Below, piece by piece: positions 10,814 to 19,759 of a stretch of DNA of 39,276 bases (the stretch's first letter is position 1; every line of letters begins with the position of its first letter). Under the pieces are notes generated by a model. It saw only the letters and a list, made by a program, of their open reading frames with translations. It had not been told where the DNA came from and ran no database searches. Source of the DNA: Acidobacteriota bacterium (GTDB lineage: Bacteria > Acidobacteriota > Blastocatellia > Pyrinomonadales > Pyrinomonadaceae); assembly GCA_020200235.1 (NCBI GenBank), contig JAIVJC010000014.1:1-39276 (forward strand), in the 5' to 3' direction. Position numbers and translations under genes: made by a program.

Positions 10814-11817
10814 CTCTTGGGGAGCCCGTAGCTGATGCGCGGGTCGAGCGCGGAGTAAGTCAGATCGGTGATGAAGTTGACGGCGACGACGCCCACCGAC
10901 GACATGAGGAACAAGCCCATCAGAACGGGATAGTCGCGCATGGCGAGCGCGTCGACCATGAGCCTGCCGAGCCCGGGCAGCGCGAAGACCGTCTCGGTGA
11001 AGACCGCGCCGCCGAGGAGCATCCCGAAGTCGTTGCCGACGACCGTCACGACCGGCAGCAGCGCGTTTCGCAGCGCGTGAGCGTAGAGCACGCGCCGCTC
11101 GCCCAAACCTTTCGCGCGCGCGGCGGTGATGAAGTTCTCGCCGAGCACGTTCAGCATCGACGTGCGCGTCAGCCGCATGATCTGCGCGAGGTAGACGATG
11201 GCGAGCGTCGCGACCGGCAGCACGAGGTGCCGGAGCACGTCGAGCGCGTAATCGGCTCCCGCCAACTCCTGATTCGAGGAAGACAAGTTCTGCGCCGGGA
11301 ATAAGCCGAGGCGGAGCGAGAAGACGATGAGCAACAGATGCCCGATGGAGAAGGAAGGCACGGAGTAGCCCACCAACGCGAAGGTGTTGATCGCCCGATC
11401 CGCGAACGAGTTCTCACGCCGCGCGGCTTCGACGCCGGACAATACCCCGGCGACGGACGACAGGATCAGCGCGCTCACTATCAGCAGGAGCGTCGCCGGG
11501 ACGCGGCTCGCGATGACGGCGGCGACCGGCTGCTGGTAGCCGAGCGAGTAGCCGAGATTCCCGCGCAGCACGCCCGACAGGTAAACCCAGAGCTGCGTCG
11601 GGAGCGATCGATCCAGACCGAACTCTGCGCGGATGAGCGAGAAGTATTTCTCGTCGCCGCTCTGACCCGCGAGCAGGTGGACGGGATCGCCCGGCGCGAG
11701 ATGAATGAGTGAGAAGTTGACGACGACGAGCAATAGGATCAGGAGTAGCGACTGGGCGGCGCGGCGAAGCAGAAATCTGCCGAAGGGGCGCGAGGGTGAT
11801 CTCAATCGAACCTTCAT
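10810..11817 (-). CDS. ABC transporter permease (DppB/OppB/NikB family)
   Basis: FLLRRAAQSLLLILLLVVVNFSLIHLAPGDP; ARAKGLGERRVLYAHALRNALLPVVT; 4-bp overlap with the downstream permease. Confidence 0.92.
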   Translation of the reverse strand: MKVRLRSPSRPFGRFLLRRAAQSLLLILLLVVVNFSLIHLAPGDPVHLLAGQSGDEKYFSLIRAEFGLDRSLPTQLWVYLSGVLRGNLGYSLGYQQPVAAVIASRVPATLLLIVSALILSSVAGVLSGVEAARRENSFADRAINTFALVGYSVPSFSIGHLLLIVFSLRLGLFPAQNLSSSNQELAGADYALDVLRHLVLPVATLAIVYLAQIMRLTRTSMLNVLGENFITAARAKGLGERRVLYAHALRNALLPVVTVVGNDFGMLLGGAVFTETVFALPGLGRLMVDALAMRDYPVLMGLFLMSSVGVVAVNFITDLTYSALDPRISYGLPKR

Positions 11818-12314
11818 GCCCGCCCCCCGCCGTTCAGGCTCTCGATCAGCGACTCGATCCGGCTGACGGCGATCCCCACGGCGCCTCGCACCGGCTCACT
11901 CAACTCCGCGCCCAACTCGTCGTAGCCTTCGGGCTGGCAGCCGACGACGAACAAGCGCGGCGGCAAAACTCCGAGCGCGCGCGCGAGCGCGAGCACCTTC
12001 GACGGCTCCGTGTAGTGCGCGTCGGCGAGAGACGAGTGGAGTGCGTGCGCGTCGATTGCCGCCTGTGCCGGCACTTCCGGCTCGATCACGTAGAGCGTGC
12101 CGGGCGCGCCCCCGCGCTCGACCGCGTCGATGATGATGAGCGCGTCGTAGCCGTCCATCAGCTCCTGCACGAGCGGGATGCCGGCGATCCCCGACTCCAT
12201 GATCGTCACTCCTTCGGTGAAGATGTCGGCGCGCAGGAGCGTCTGCGCGACCTCGACGCCGAAGCCGTCGTCGCCGCGCAGGATGTTGCCGACGCCGGCT
12301 ATCAGGATTCTCAT
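11814..12314 (-). CDS. [NiFe]-hydrogenase maturation endopeptidase (M52; HyaD/HybD-like)
   Basis: MRILIAGVGNILRGDDGFGVEVAQ; LIIIDAVERGGAPGTL; DAHALHSS retains the expected D/D/H nickel-binding positions; 4-bp overlap with the downstream permease gene. Confidence 0.9.
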   Translation of the reverse strand: MRILIAGVGNILRGDDGFGVEVAQTLLRADIFTEGVTIMESGIAGIPLVQELMDGYDALIIIDAVERGGAPGTLYVIEPEVPAQAAIDAHALHSSLADAHYTEPSKVLALARALGVLPPRLFVVGCQPEGYDELGAELSEPVRGAVGIAVSRIESLIESLNGGGRA

Positions 12315-12430
12315 GATGATCGCGTAATGCGGACTCGCGAAATGGAAGGTAAATTGTAGCTTCCCTGTCCGCGCCCACGCATTCTACAATCCGCTCTCGG
12401 TTAATCCGCAATCCGAAACCATATTCCGCG

Positions 12431-14743
12431 ATGATCGTGCGCGTCCAAATTTTAGTCCGCGGGATCGTGCAGGGCGTGGGCTTCCGCCCCTTCGTCTACG
12501 CGGTCGCGACGCGCGAGTCGCTGCGCGGCACAGTCTTCAACACGGGCGGGGGCGTGCTCGTCGATGTCGAGGGCGACGGCGACTCGATAGAGAAGCTGTT
12601 GAGCGAGATCGAGCTCAACCCCCCGCCGCTCTCGCGCGTCGAGTCGGTGCGGCGCAGCGACGGACTGCCCCTCGCGCACTACCGCGACTTTCGCATCATC
12701 GAGAGCAGCCGCGACGGTGAGCAGTCTGTCGCCGTCTCGCCGGACGTTGCCACCTGCGCCGACTGTCTGCGCGAGTTGTTCGACCCCGCGGATCGACGCC
12801 ACCGCTACCCTTTCATCAACTGCACCAACTGCGGGCCTCGCTTCACCATCGTCGAAAGCGTCCCCTACGACCGCGCGCGCACCACGATGCGCGACTTCGT
12901 AATGTGCGCCGCGTGCCGCGACGAGTACCGTAACCCGCGCGACCGGCGCTTCCACGCCGAGCCCACCGCCTGCACAGCTTGCGGTCCCCGGCTCACACTG
13001 AAGGACGTGCGCGAGATCACGCAAGGTGAGTCGCGCGAAGACGATGGCGGGCGCAGTGATGATGCCGTCGCGCGCGCCCGTGCGCTGCTGTCGGACGGAA
13101 TGGTCGTCGCTGTCAAGGGGATCGGGGGATTCCACCTCGCCTGCGACGCGCTCGACGCCGACGCGGTCGGGCGTCTGCGGCAGAGAAAGTACCGTGAGGA
13201 TAAGCCGTTCGCCCTGATGGCGAACTCGCTCGAGGTCGTCAAAAAATTCTGCGCCGTCTCGGACGAGGAGGCGGCTCTGCTTTCATCCGCGGGTCGCCCC
13301 GTCGTCCTCCTCGAAAGAAAGTCTGGCGCCGCTCTGCCCGCAGCGGTCGCGCCCCGCGTCGGCACGCTCGGCTTCATGCTGCCTTACTCGCCGCTCCACC
13401 ACCTGCTCGTAGAAAATTCTGACCGGCCGCTCGTGCTGACGAGCGGTAACGTCTCCGACGAGCCCGTCTGTTACGAAAACGAAGACGCGGCTGAACGCCT
13501 GCGCGCCGTCGCCGATTATTTTCTGACGCACGACCGAAGGATCGAGACGCGCGCCGACGATTCCGTCGCCCGCGTCTTCGCAGGGCGCGAGATGCTGCTG
13601 CGCCGCTCGCGCGGCTACGCGCCCGCCCCCCTCGGCGTCGGCTTCGAGTTCACCCGCGAGATTCTCGCCTGCGGCGCGGAGTTGAAGAACACCTTTTGCC
13701 TTGCGCGCGACAGCTCCGCCTTCGTCAGCCACCACATCGGCGATCTGGAGAATCTGGAGACGCTGCGCGCATACGAGCACGGCATCGAACACTTCAAGCG
13801 GCTCTTTCATCTGCGCCCCGAAGTCGTCGCCTACGACCTGCACCCCGAATACCTCTCGACGAAGTACGCGCTCGCGCTCGATGATATCCAGACGAAGATC
13901 GGCGTCCAGCACCACCACGCGCACGTCGCGAGCTGCATGGCGGATAACGGGATCGACGGCGAGGTGATCGGCGTCGCGATGGACGGCCTCGGCTTCGGCG
14001 CGGACGGCGCGTTGTGGGGCGGCGAGTTCTTCGTCGCCAACTTCAAAGATGCGGAGCGCGTCGCGCACCTCGACTACGTGCCGCTGCCCGGCGGCGCTCG
14101 TGCCGTCCGCGAGCCGTGGCGCATGGCTGCCGTCTATCTGCAACGCGCCTTCGGCGATAAATTTTTGGAGTTAGACTTGCCCTCCGTCCGCAACCTGGAC
14201 GCGCGCTCGTGGTCGGCGATGCGACGAATGATCGAGACGAACACGAACAGCCCCCGCACGTCGAGCGTGGGTCGGCTCTTCGACGCCGTCGCGGGCATTC
14301 TTTCTCTGCGTGGCGTCGCCAACTACGAGGGACAGGCGGCAATCGAGTTGGAGGCGCTAGCCGAACGCGACTGCGCGCGGGGCTACGAGTTTGAATTAGA
14401 CGGGGACGGGAGTACGATTAACGCCGACCCGGTCATCAGGCGGGCGGTCGAGGACGTGCTCGAAGGCGCCCCCGCGGGGATCGTCTCCGGGAAGTTTCAT
14501 CTCGGCGTCGCGCATCTGATCGCGTCCGTCTCGCGCAAAGTCAGGGACGAGCGAAAGCTCGACCGCGTCGCGCTCTCCGGCGGCGTCTTCCAGAACGTGC
14601 TTCTGTTGCGGCACGCCTGCCGTCTGCTCAAGGCTGACGGCTTCGAGGTCTTCACGCACAGCCGCGTGCCCGCGAACGACGGAGGCATCTCGCTCGGTCA
14701 GGCGGCGGTCGCAAACGCGCGAATAGTTTCAGGGAGAATCTGA
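12431..14743 (+). CDS. hypF: Carbamoyltransferase HypF
   Basis: 770 aa; GIVQGVGFRPFVYAVA acylphosphatase domain, paired CxxC zinc fingers, VKGIGGFHLACDA, HHHAHVASCMADN, ALSGGVFQNVLLL. Confidence 0.97.
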   Translation: MIVRVQILVRGIVQGVGFRPFVYAVATRESLRGTVFNTGGGVLVDVEGDGDSIEKLLSEIELNPPPLSRVESVRRSDGLPLAHYRDFRIIESSRDGEQSVAVSPDVATCADCLRELFDPADRRHRYPFINCTNCGPRFTIVESVPYDRARTTMRDFVMCAACRDEYRNPRDRRFHAEPTACTACGPRLTLKDVREITQGESREDDGGRSDDAVARARALLSDGMVVAVKGIGGFHLACDALDADAVGRLRQRKYREDKPFALMANSLEVVKKFCAVSDEEAALLSSAGRPVVLLERKSGAALPAAVAPRVGTLGFMLPYSPLHHLLVENSDRPLVLTSGNVSDEPVCYENEDAAERLRAVADYFLTHDRRIETRADDSVARVFAGREMLLRRSRGYAPAPLGVGFEFTREILACGAELKNTFCLARDSSAFVSHHIGDLENLETLRAYEHGIEHFKRLFHLRPEVVAYDLHPEYLSTKYALALDDIQTKIGVQHHHAHVASCMADNGIDGEVIGVAMDGLGFGADGALWGGEFFVANFKDAERVAHLDYVPLPGGARAVREPWRMAAVYLQRAFGDKFLELDLPSVRNLDARSWSAMRRMIETNTNSPRTSSVGRLFDAVAGILSLRGVANYEGQAAIELEALAERDCARGYEFELDGDGSTINADPVIRRAVEDVLEGAPAGIVSGKFHLGVAHLIASVSRKVRDERKLDRVALSGGVFQNVLLLRHACRLLKADGFEVFTHSRVPANDGGISLGQAAVANARIVSGRI

Positions 14744-14747
14744 GTCG

Positions 14748-15014
14748 ATGTGTCTGGCAATTCCCGGCAAGGTGGTCGAGATCGTCGACGCGGCGAACCA
14801 CATCGCGAAGGTCGATGTCGGCGGCGTGCGCCGCAACGTCAACGTGGGGATGCTCGAAGACGAGGGCGTTCGTATAGGTGATTACGTCCTCATCCACGTC
14901 GGGTTCGCGATGAGCAAGATCGACGAGCGCGAGGCGGAAGAGACTTTGCGGCTGCTCACGGAGATCGGTCAGTACGAGACGGAAGTGGATCAATTCAAAA
15001 CCTCCATCGAATGA
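14748..15014 (+). CDS. hypC: Hydrogenase assembly chaperone HypC
   Basis: MCLAIPGKVVEIVD N-terminus; HVGFAMSKIDEREAEETLRLL. Confidence 0.96.
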   Translation: MCLAIPGKVVEIVDAANHIAKVDVGGVRRNVNVGMLEDEGVRIGDYVLIHVGFAMSKIDEREAEETLRLLTEIGQYETEVDQFKTSIE

Positions 15015-15090
15015 TTGCGGAATACGGAATGCGGATTGAAAAACCGCGCCCGCTTTTCAATCCGCGATCCGCAATCCGCAATCCGCAATC
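15013..15090. repeat. Heptad-periodic imperfect inverted repeat between hypC and the SIS gene
   Basis: GATTGCGGAATACGGAATGCGGATTGAAAA (15013-15042) pairs with TTTTCAATCCGCGATCCGCAATCCGCAATC (15054-15083), 4 mismatches in 30; one further heptad to 15090. Confidence 0.9.
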
Positions 15091-15093
15091 GGC

Positions 15094-15789
15094 ATGACCA
15101 AGACGGCTGACGATTTTTCGCGCACCTTCTACCCGTTCCTGCACGGCGACGAGAAACAGTCGCGTGAGCTGACGGAAGGCTTGCGCTTCTCGCTCGCGGA
15201 AAAGGTGCGCGAGAGCGTAGGCGTGAAGTCGAAGTTCTTCGAGGAGAACGCGGACGCCATCCTCGCCGCGTCGCTCGCGATGGCGAAGGCTTTTCGTCGC
15301 GGGCGCAAGCTCCTCGTGTGCGGCAACGGCGGCTCGGCGACCGACGCGCAGCACATCGCCGTCGAGTTCATGCACCCCATCGGCGTGGGTCGCAAAGCCC
15401 TGCCCGCGATCTGCCTGGCGAACGACATGGCGATGGTCACGGCGGTCGCCAACGACGTGGGCTTCGACGACGTTTTCACGCGCCAGATCATCGCGTTGGG
15501 TTGCGAGGGCGACATCCTCCTCGGCGTCTCGACGAGCGGCAACTCCGAAAACCTGCTGCGCGCCTTCGCGACCGCGCGCCGGATGGGTCTCACGACCGTC
15601 GGGCTCGCCGGCGGCGACGGCGGCAAGATGTCAGAGATGTGCGCGCAGGGGTCGAGCGACTTCTGTCTGACCGTGCCCACGCCGAGCGTCCACCGGATTC
15701 AGGAGACGCACGTCGCGCTCTACCACATCATGTGGGACTTAGTACACGCCTTCTTGCAGCACGAGCCTTCGGTCGGCGGCGGCGAATAG
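15094..15789 (+). CDS. SIS-domain phosphoheptose isomerase-like protein (GmhA-like)
   Basis: LLVCGNGGSATDAQHIAVEF, LGVSTSGNSENLLRAFATARRMG, HRIQETHVALYHIMWDLV. Confidence 0.92.
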   Translation: MTKTADDFSRTFYPFLHGDEKQSRELTEGLRFSLAEKVRESVGVKSKFFEENADAILAASLAMAKAFRRGRKLLVCGNGGSATDAQHIAVEFMHPIGVGRKALPAICLANDMAMVTAVANDVGFDDVFTRQIIALGCEGDILLGVSTSGNSENLLRAFATARRMGLTTVGLAGGDGGKMSEMCAQGSSDFCLTVPTPSVHRIQETHVALYHIMWDLVHAFLQHEPSVGGGE

Positions 15790-15807
15790 GCGGGGGGCAT
15801 TCGGCGG

Positions 15808-16926
15808 ATGAAGTTCATCGACGAATACAGGAGCGGCGACACCGCGCGCAAGCTCGCGGGCGAGATCGCCCGGCTCGCGACGCGCCCGCTCAAGATCATG
15901 GAGGTCTGCGGCGGGCACACCCACACGATCTTCAAGTACGGCATCGAGGACTTGCTGCCCGACTCCGTCACGATGATCCACGGACCCGGCTGCCCCGTCT
16001 GCGTCATCCCGCTGGGGCGGGTTGACGACGCGATCTCGATAGCCTTGCAGTCCGGCGTCGTCTTCACCACCTTCGGCGACATGATGCGCGTGCCCGGCTC
16101 GAAGACGAACCTGCTCGACGCGAAAGCCAGAGGCGCGGACGTGCGGATGGTCTATTCGCCGCTCGACGCGCTGAAGATCGCGAAGAAGAACCCCGACAGG
16201 CAGATCGTCTTCCTCGCGCTCGGCTTCGAGACGACCTCGCCCTCGACGGCGTTGACCGTCCTGCAAGCGGCGAAAGACGGCGTGGAGAATTTCAGCGTCT
16301 TCTGCAACCACATCATGATCGTGCCCGCCCTGAAGGCGCTGCTCGACTCGCCCGACCTGCAACTCGACGGCTTCGTGGGTCCCGGTCACGTCAGCACGGT
16401 CATCGGCACGCGCCCCTACGATTTCGTCGTGCGCGAGTACGGCAAGCCGGTCGTCGTCTCCGGCTTCGAGCCGCTCGACGTGTTGCAGTCGGTTTACATG
16501 GTCGTCAAACAGACGGTCGAGGGGCGCGTCGAAGTCGAGAACCAGTACGCGCGCTGCGTGAGCCGCGGCGGGAACCTGAAAGCCCTCGAAGCTCTCTCGG
16601 AGGTCTTCGAGCCGCGCGACTATTTCGAGTGGCGCGGACTTGGCTCAATCGCTCACAGCGGGATGAGGCTGAAACAAAAATATGCGCGGTTCGACGCCGA
16701 GCGACGCTTCGACGTGCCGGGTCTTCGCATCGCCGACCCGAAGGCGTGCCAGTGCGGCGAGATTCTCAAAGGCGTGAAGAAGCCTTGGGAGTGCAAAGTC
16801 TTCGGCACGGCTTGCACGCCGGAGACGCCCATCGGCTCGTGCATGGTCTCTTCGGAGGGCGCGTGCGCGGCTTACTACAACTACGGGCGGCTGTCGAAGA
16901 TCGCCGGGCGCGCGGCGCAGACTTGA
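15808..16926 (+). CDS. hypD: Hydrogenase formation protein HypD
   Basis: MEVCGGHTHTIFKYGIEDLLP, HGPGCPVCVIPLGRVDDAI, GFETTSPSTA, C-terminal Cys-rich cluster region CQCGEILKGVKKPWECKVFGTACTPETPIGSCMVSSEGACAAYY. Confidence 0.97.
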   Translation: MKFIDEYRSGDTARKLAGEIARLATRPLKIMEVCGGHTHTIFKYGIEDLLPDSVTMIHGPGCPVCVIPLGRVDDAISIALQSGVVFTTFGDMMRVPGSKTNLLDAKARGADVRMVYSPLDALKIAKKNPDRQIVFLALGFETTSPSTALTVLQAAKDGVENFSVFCNHIMIVPALKALLDSPDLQLDGFVGPGHVSTVIGTRPYDFVVREYGKPVVVSGFEPLDVLQSVYMVVKQTVEGRVEVENQYARCVSRGGNLKALEALSEVFEPRDYFEWRGLGSIAHSGMRLKQKYARFDAERRFDVPGLRIADPKACQCGEILKGVKKPWECKVFGTACTPETPIGSCMVSSEGACAAYYNYGRLSKIAGRAAQT

Positions 16927-16960
16927 TCCGCGTCCGGCTCAGACGCCCCGCCGAGAATTC

Positions 16961-18088
16961 ATGACCGAGACATTCACTCCCAGCCCGCTCTTCCAGAGGG
17001 TCGAGCGCGCGCGCAGGAGAAAGCCGAACGTCAGGGACACGCACGTCACGCTCGCGCACGGGAGCGGCGGCAAGGCGATGCACGAGCTGATCGAGGGGGT
17101 GTTCCTCGAATATTTGGGGAACCCGATCCTGGATCGGCTCGAAGACCACGCCGTCCTGGAATTTTCACGCGCGGGCGGCGCGACCGACCGTGACGCTCCC
17201 GTCCGCCTGGCTTACGCGACGGACTCTTACGTCGTCACACCCATCTTCTTCCCCGGCGGCGACATCGGGCGTCTCGCCGTCAACGGCACGGTCAACGACC
17301 TCGCCGTGAGCGGCGCGCGCCCGCTCTACCTCTCCGCCGGCTTCATCCTCGAAGAAGGCTTCCCCCTCGAAGATTTGCGGCGCGTGCTCGCCTCGATGCG
17401 CGACGCCGCCGCCGAGGCGGGAGTGCAAGTCGTCACGGGCGACACCAAAGTAGTGCAGCGCGGCGGCGCGGACAAACTCTTCATCAACACTTCGGGCGTC
17501 GGCGTCATCGAGTCGCCCGTGCGGCTCTCCGCCTCGGGCGCGCGGGTCGGCGACAAGGTCATCCTGAGCGGCACGCTCGGCGATCACGGCACGACGATCA
17601 TGATCGCGCGCGGCGAGCTCGAACTGGAGACGGAGATCGAGAGCGACACCGCGCCGCTCGGCTCGCTCGTCCGCGACATGTTGGACGAGGCCTCGCGCGT
17701 CGCGTCGCTGGACGCGGTTCATTGTCTGCGCGACCCGACGCGCGGCGGCGTGGCGACGACCTTGAACGAGATCGCGCTCGCCTCCGAGGTTTGCATAGAG
17801 ATTCGCGAAGACCGCATCCCCGTGCGCGAAGAGGTGAGGGGCGCGTGCGAGATTCTGGGGCTCGAGCCACTTTACGTCGCGAACGAGGGCAAGCTCGTCG
17901 CCATCGTCTCCGCGGGAGTCGCCGACGCGCTCGTCGCGCGCATGCGGCAGAACGCCTACGGGCGCGACGCCCGCGTCATCGGCGAGGTGACGGCGGAGCC
18001 GCGGGGCATCGTCGCCCTCCGCACCGGATTCGGCGGCACGCGCATCGTGGACATGCTGGTCGGCGAGCAGTTGCCGCGCATTTGTTGA
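16961..18088 (+). CDS. hypE: Hydrogenase expression/formation protein HypE
   Basis: LAHGSGGKAMHELIEGVF, LAYATDSYVVTPIFFPGGDIGRLAVNGTVNDLAVSGARPLYLS; C-term GTRIVDMLVGEQLPRIC with the terminal Cys. Confidence 0.97.
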   Translation: MTETFTPSPLFQRVERARRRKPNVRDTHVTLAHGSGGKAMHELIEGVFLEYLGNPILDRLEDHAVLEFSRAGGATDRDAPVRLAYATDSYVVTPIFFPGGDIGRLAVNGTVNDLAVSGARPLYLSAGFILEEGFPLEDLRRVLASMRDAAAEAGVQVVTGDTKVVQRGGADKLFINTSGVGVIESPVRLSASGARVGDKVILSGTLGDHGTTIMIARGELELETEIESDTAPLGSLVRDMLDEASRVASLDAVHCLRDPTRGGVATTLNEIALASEVCIEIREDRIPVREEVRGACEILGLEPLYVANEGKLVAIVSAGVADALVARMRQNAYGRDARVIGEVTAEPRGIVALRTGFGGTRIVDMLVGEQLPRIC

Positions 18089-18174
18089 CAAGCCGTCGGA
18101 TCAAGAGGACACGGGTTGCCATGTCTCCGGAGTTAACCTCTTGCTAATGTAAATAGAAGTGAAGACGAAAAATC

Positions 18175-18203
18175 TTTTCACCAGATGGGGTTTGGGGTAT
18201 GCT
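18175..18203 (+). promoter_or_regulatory. Candidate sigma-70 promoter for the CooC-like/hydrogenase transcription unit
   Basis: TTTTCA - 17 nt - TATGCT within the 182-bp gap between hypE and the ATPase gene; weak consensus. Confidence 0.3.
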
Positions 18204-18270
18204 GGCGGCACGCTCCATTTAGACATTTTATGTTCGCTGCGATTTTCCCCGCTTACTTAAGGGACAATCC

Positions 18271-19068
18271 ATGAAGATTGCGATCAGCGGCAAAGGCGGT
18301 TCGGGTAAGACGACCATCTCGGCGACGCTCATCCGGCTCATCGCCCGGCGCGGTCTGTCCGTCCTCGCCATCGACGGCGATCCCAACCCGAATCTCATTC
18401 AAGCCCTCGGCGTCGGTCCCGGCGTGGAAGCCGAGTCGGTTCCGCGCAGCGTCGTCGAGCGGCGCGAGGACGAGACGGGCGCGACCCGCCACGTGCTGAC
18501 GCGAAGCATCGCGGACATCGTCAGTCAGTACGGGATGAAAGCGCCCGACGGCGTGACGGTCTTAGTCGGCACGAAGGTTGACCACGCCGGCGCGGGTTGA
18601 CTCTGCGGCGCACACGCTGCCGTGCGCAGCATCGTCGGCGAGATCGTCAACCACGCGGAAGGCGTGACCGTGATGGACACGGAAGCCTCCATCGAGCACA
18701 TGAGCCGTGGCACGGTCAGGTACGTCGACGCGCTGCTCGTCGTGCTCGAACCTTATTACCGCTCGATGGAGACCGCCGGGCGCACCGTGCCTCTCGCGCG
18801 GGGCCTCGGGATCGAGCGCGTCTACGGCATCGCCAACAAACTCCGCAGCCCGCAGGACGCCGAGGCGGTCGAAGCCTACTGCCGCAACCACGGTTTAGAG
18901 CTGATCGCAAAGATACCGTTCGACGAGAACGTGGTCGAAGCCGACCGGACGGGTCGTGCGGTGATCGATTACGACGCGACCTCTCCCATCGTCGAAGAGT
19001 TGTCGCAAACTGCCGATTTTCTGCTGCGCGAAGTCAGAGTCAACGGCGACCGAGCCGGAGGAGACTGA
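18271..19068 (+). CDS. CooC/MinD-like P-loop ATPase (putative nickel chaperone), interrupted by an in-frame TGA at 18598-18600
   Basis: MKIAISGKGGSGKTTISATLIRLIARRGLSVLAIDGDPNPN ... VGTKVDHAGAG-[TGA]-LCGAHAAVRSIVGEIVN...VMDTEASIEHMSRGTVRYVD. The downstream ORF (18622) is in the same frame as 18271 (offset 351 nt). Confidence 0.8.
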
Positions 19069-19069
19069 G

Positions 19070-19378
19070 ATGCTCAGAAACATGGACACCACGACGATCT
19101 GGACTTACTCGCTCATCGCGGGCGCGGTAGTCATCGTGATCGTCGCCGCCTTGCTCATCATGCTCATCGCGGCGGCGAACCGCGTGAACAAGAACGCGAG
19201 CCACATCTGGGACGCGGGCAAACAGATCGCGGGCAACACCGTCTCGATCTGGATGCTGAATGTCACGAACCGCGTCGCGGGGCAGATTCTGGAGACCGCG
19301 CAGTCGATCAACGCGCGCGCCGAGTCGATTGACAACAACATCGCCGCGCTTGGCAATGCGCTCGCGCCGAAGAGGTGA
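19070..19378 (+). CDS. Small single-TM / coiled-coil membrane protein, type A1
   Basis: 102 aa; TM SLIAGAVVIVIVAALLIMLIAAA then NTVSIWMLNVTNRVAGQILETAQSINARAESIDNNIAALG. Confidence 0.8.
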   Translation: MLRNMDTTTIWTYSLIAGAVVIVIVAALLIMLIAAANRVNKNASHIWDAGKQIAGNTVSIWMLNVTNRVAGQILETAQSINARAESIDNNIAALGNALAPKR

Positions 19379-19696
19379 GTGATGCGACTACTGACATGGC
19401 TGACGGTCATCTACCTCGTCGTGCTGGTGCTCGCGCTGGCGGTAAGCCTCATCACGATCTGCTACTACCTCTGGCGCATCGGCAGCGCGCTCGCCGAGGT
19501 CAAGCGCGGGCTGATTCAGGCGCGGGAGAACACTGCGCCTTTGGAGGGGCACCTGGAATTCATCAACGGCGGGCTGACCGGGGTCGGCGAAGGGCTCGGA
19601 TCGGTCGACGCGCACCTCGCCGGGGTTAACGAGAGCCTGGAAGCGGTAGCGGCGCACCTGGGGATTGCGGAATTCGGATTGCGAATTGCGGATTGA
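19379..19696 (+). CDS. Small single-TM / coiled-coil membrane protein, type B1; C-terminus encoded by a repeat arm
   Basis: 105 aa; TM VIYLVVLVLALAVSLITICYYLW then LEFINGGLTGVGEGLGSVDAHLAGVNESLEAVAAHL; tail GIAEFGLRIAD is repeat-derived. Confidence 0.78.
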   Translation: MMRLLTWLTVIYLVVLVLALAVSLITICYYLWRIGSALAEVKRGLIQARENTAPLEGHLEFINGGLTGVGEGLGSVDAHLAGVNESLEAVAAHLGIAEFGLRIAD

Positions 19697-19744
19697 AAAG
19701 ACGACTGCCTACTTCTTGAATCCGCAATCCGAATTCCGCAATCC
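19662..19744. repeat. Heptad-related inverted repeat overlapping the 3' end of the B1 gene
   Basis: GGATTGCGGAATTCGGATTGCG (19662-19683) is exactly complementary to CGCAATCCGAATTCCGCAATCC (19723-19744). Confidence 0.9.
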
Positions 19745-19759
19745 GCAATGGAGGGAGCT

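Noticed and set aside
18170-18260. Sigma-54 promoter upstream of the CooC-like gene
   Set aside because: No TGGCAC-N5-TTGCW match at proper spacing; only a weak sigma-70-like candidate remains.
18597-19130. + strand ORF starting MTLRRTRCRAQHRRR overlapping the CooC-like gene
   Set aside because: Out of frame with the recognisable ATPase; the correct continuation is the 18622 ORF, in frame with 18271.
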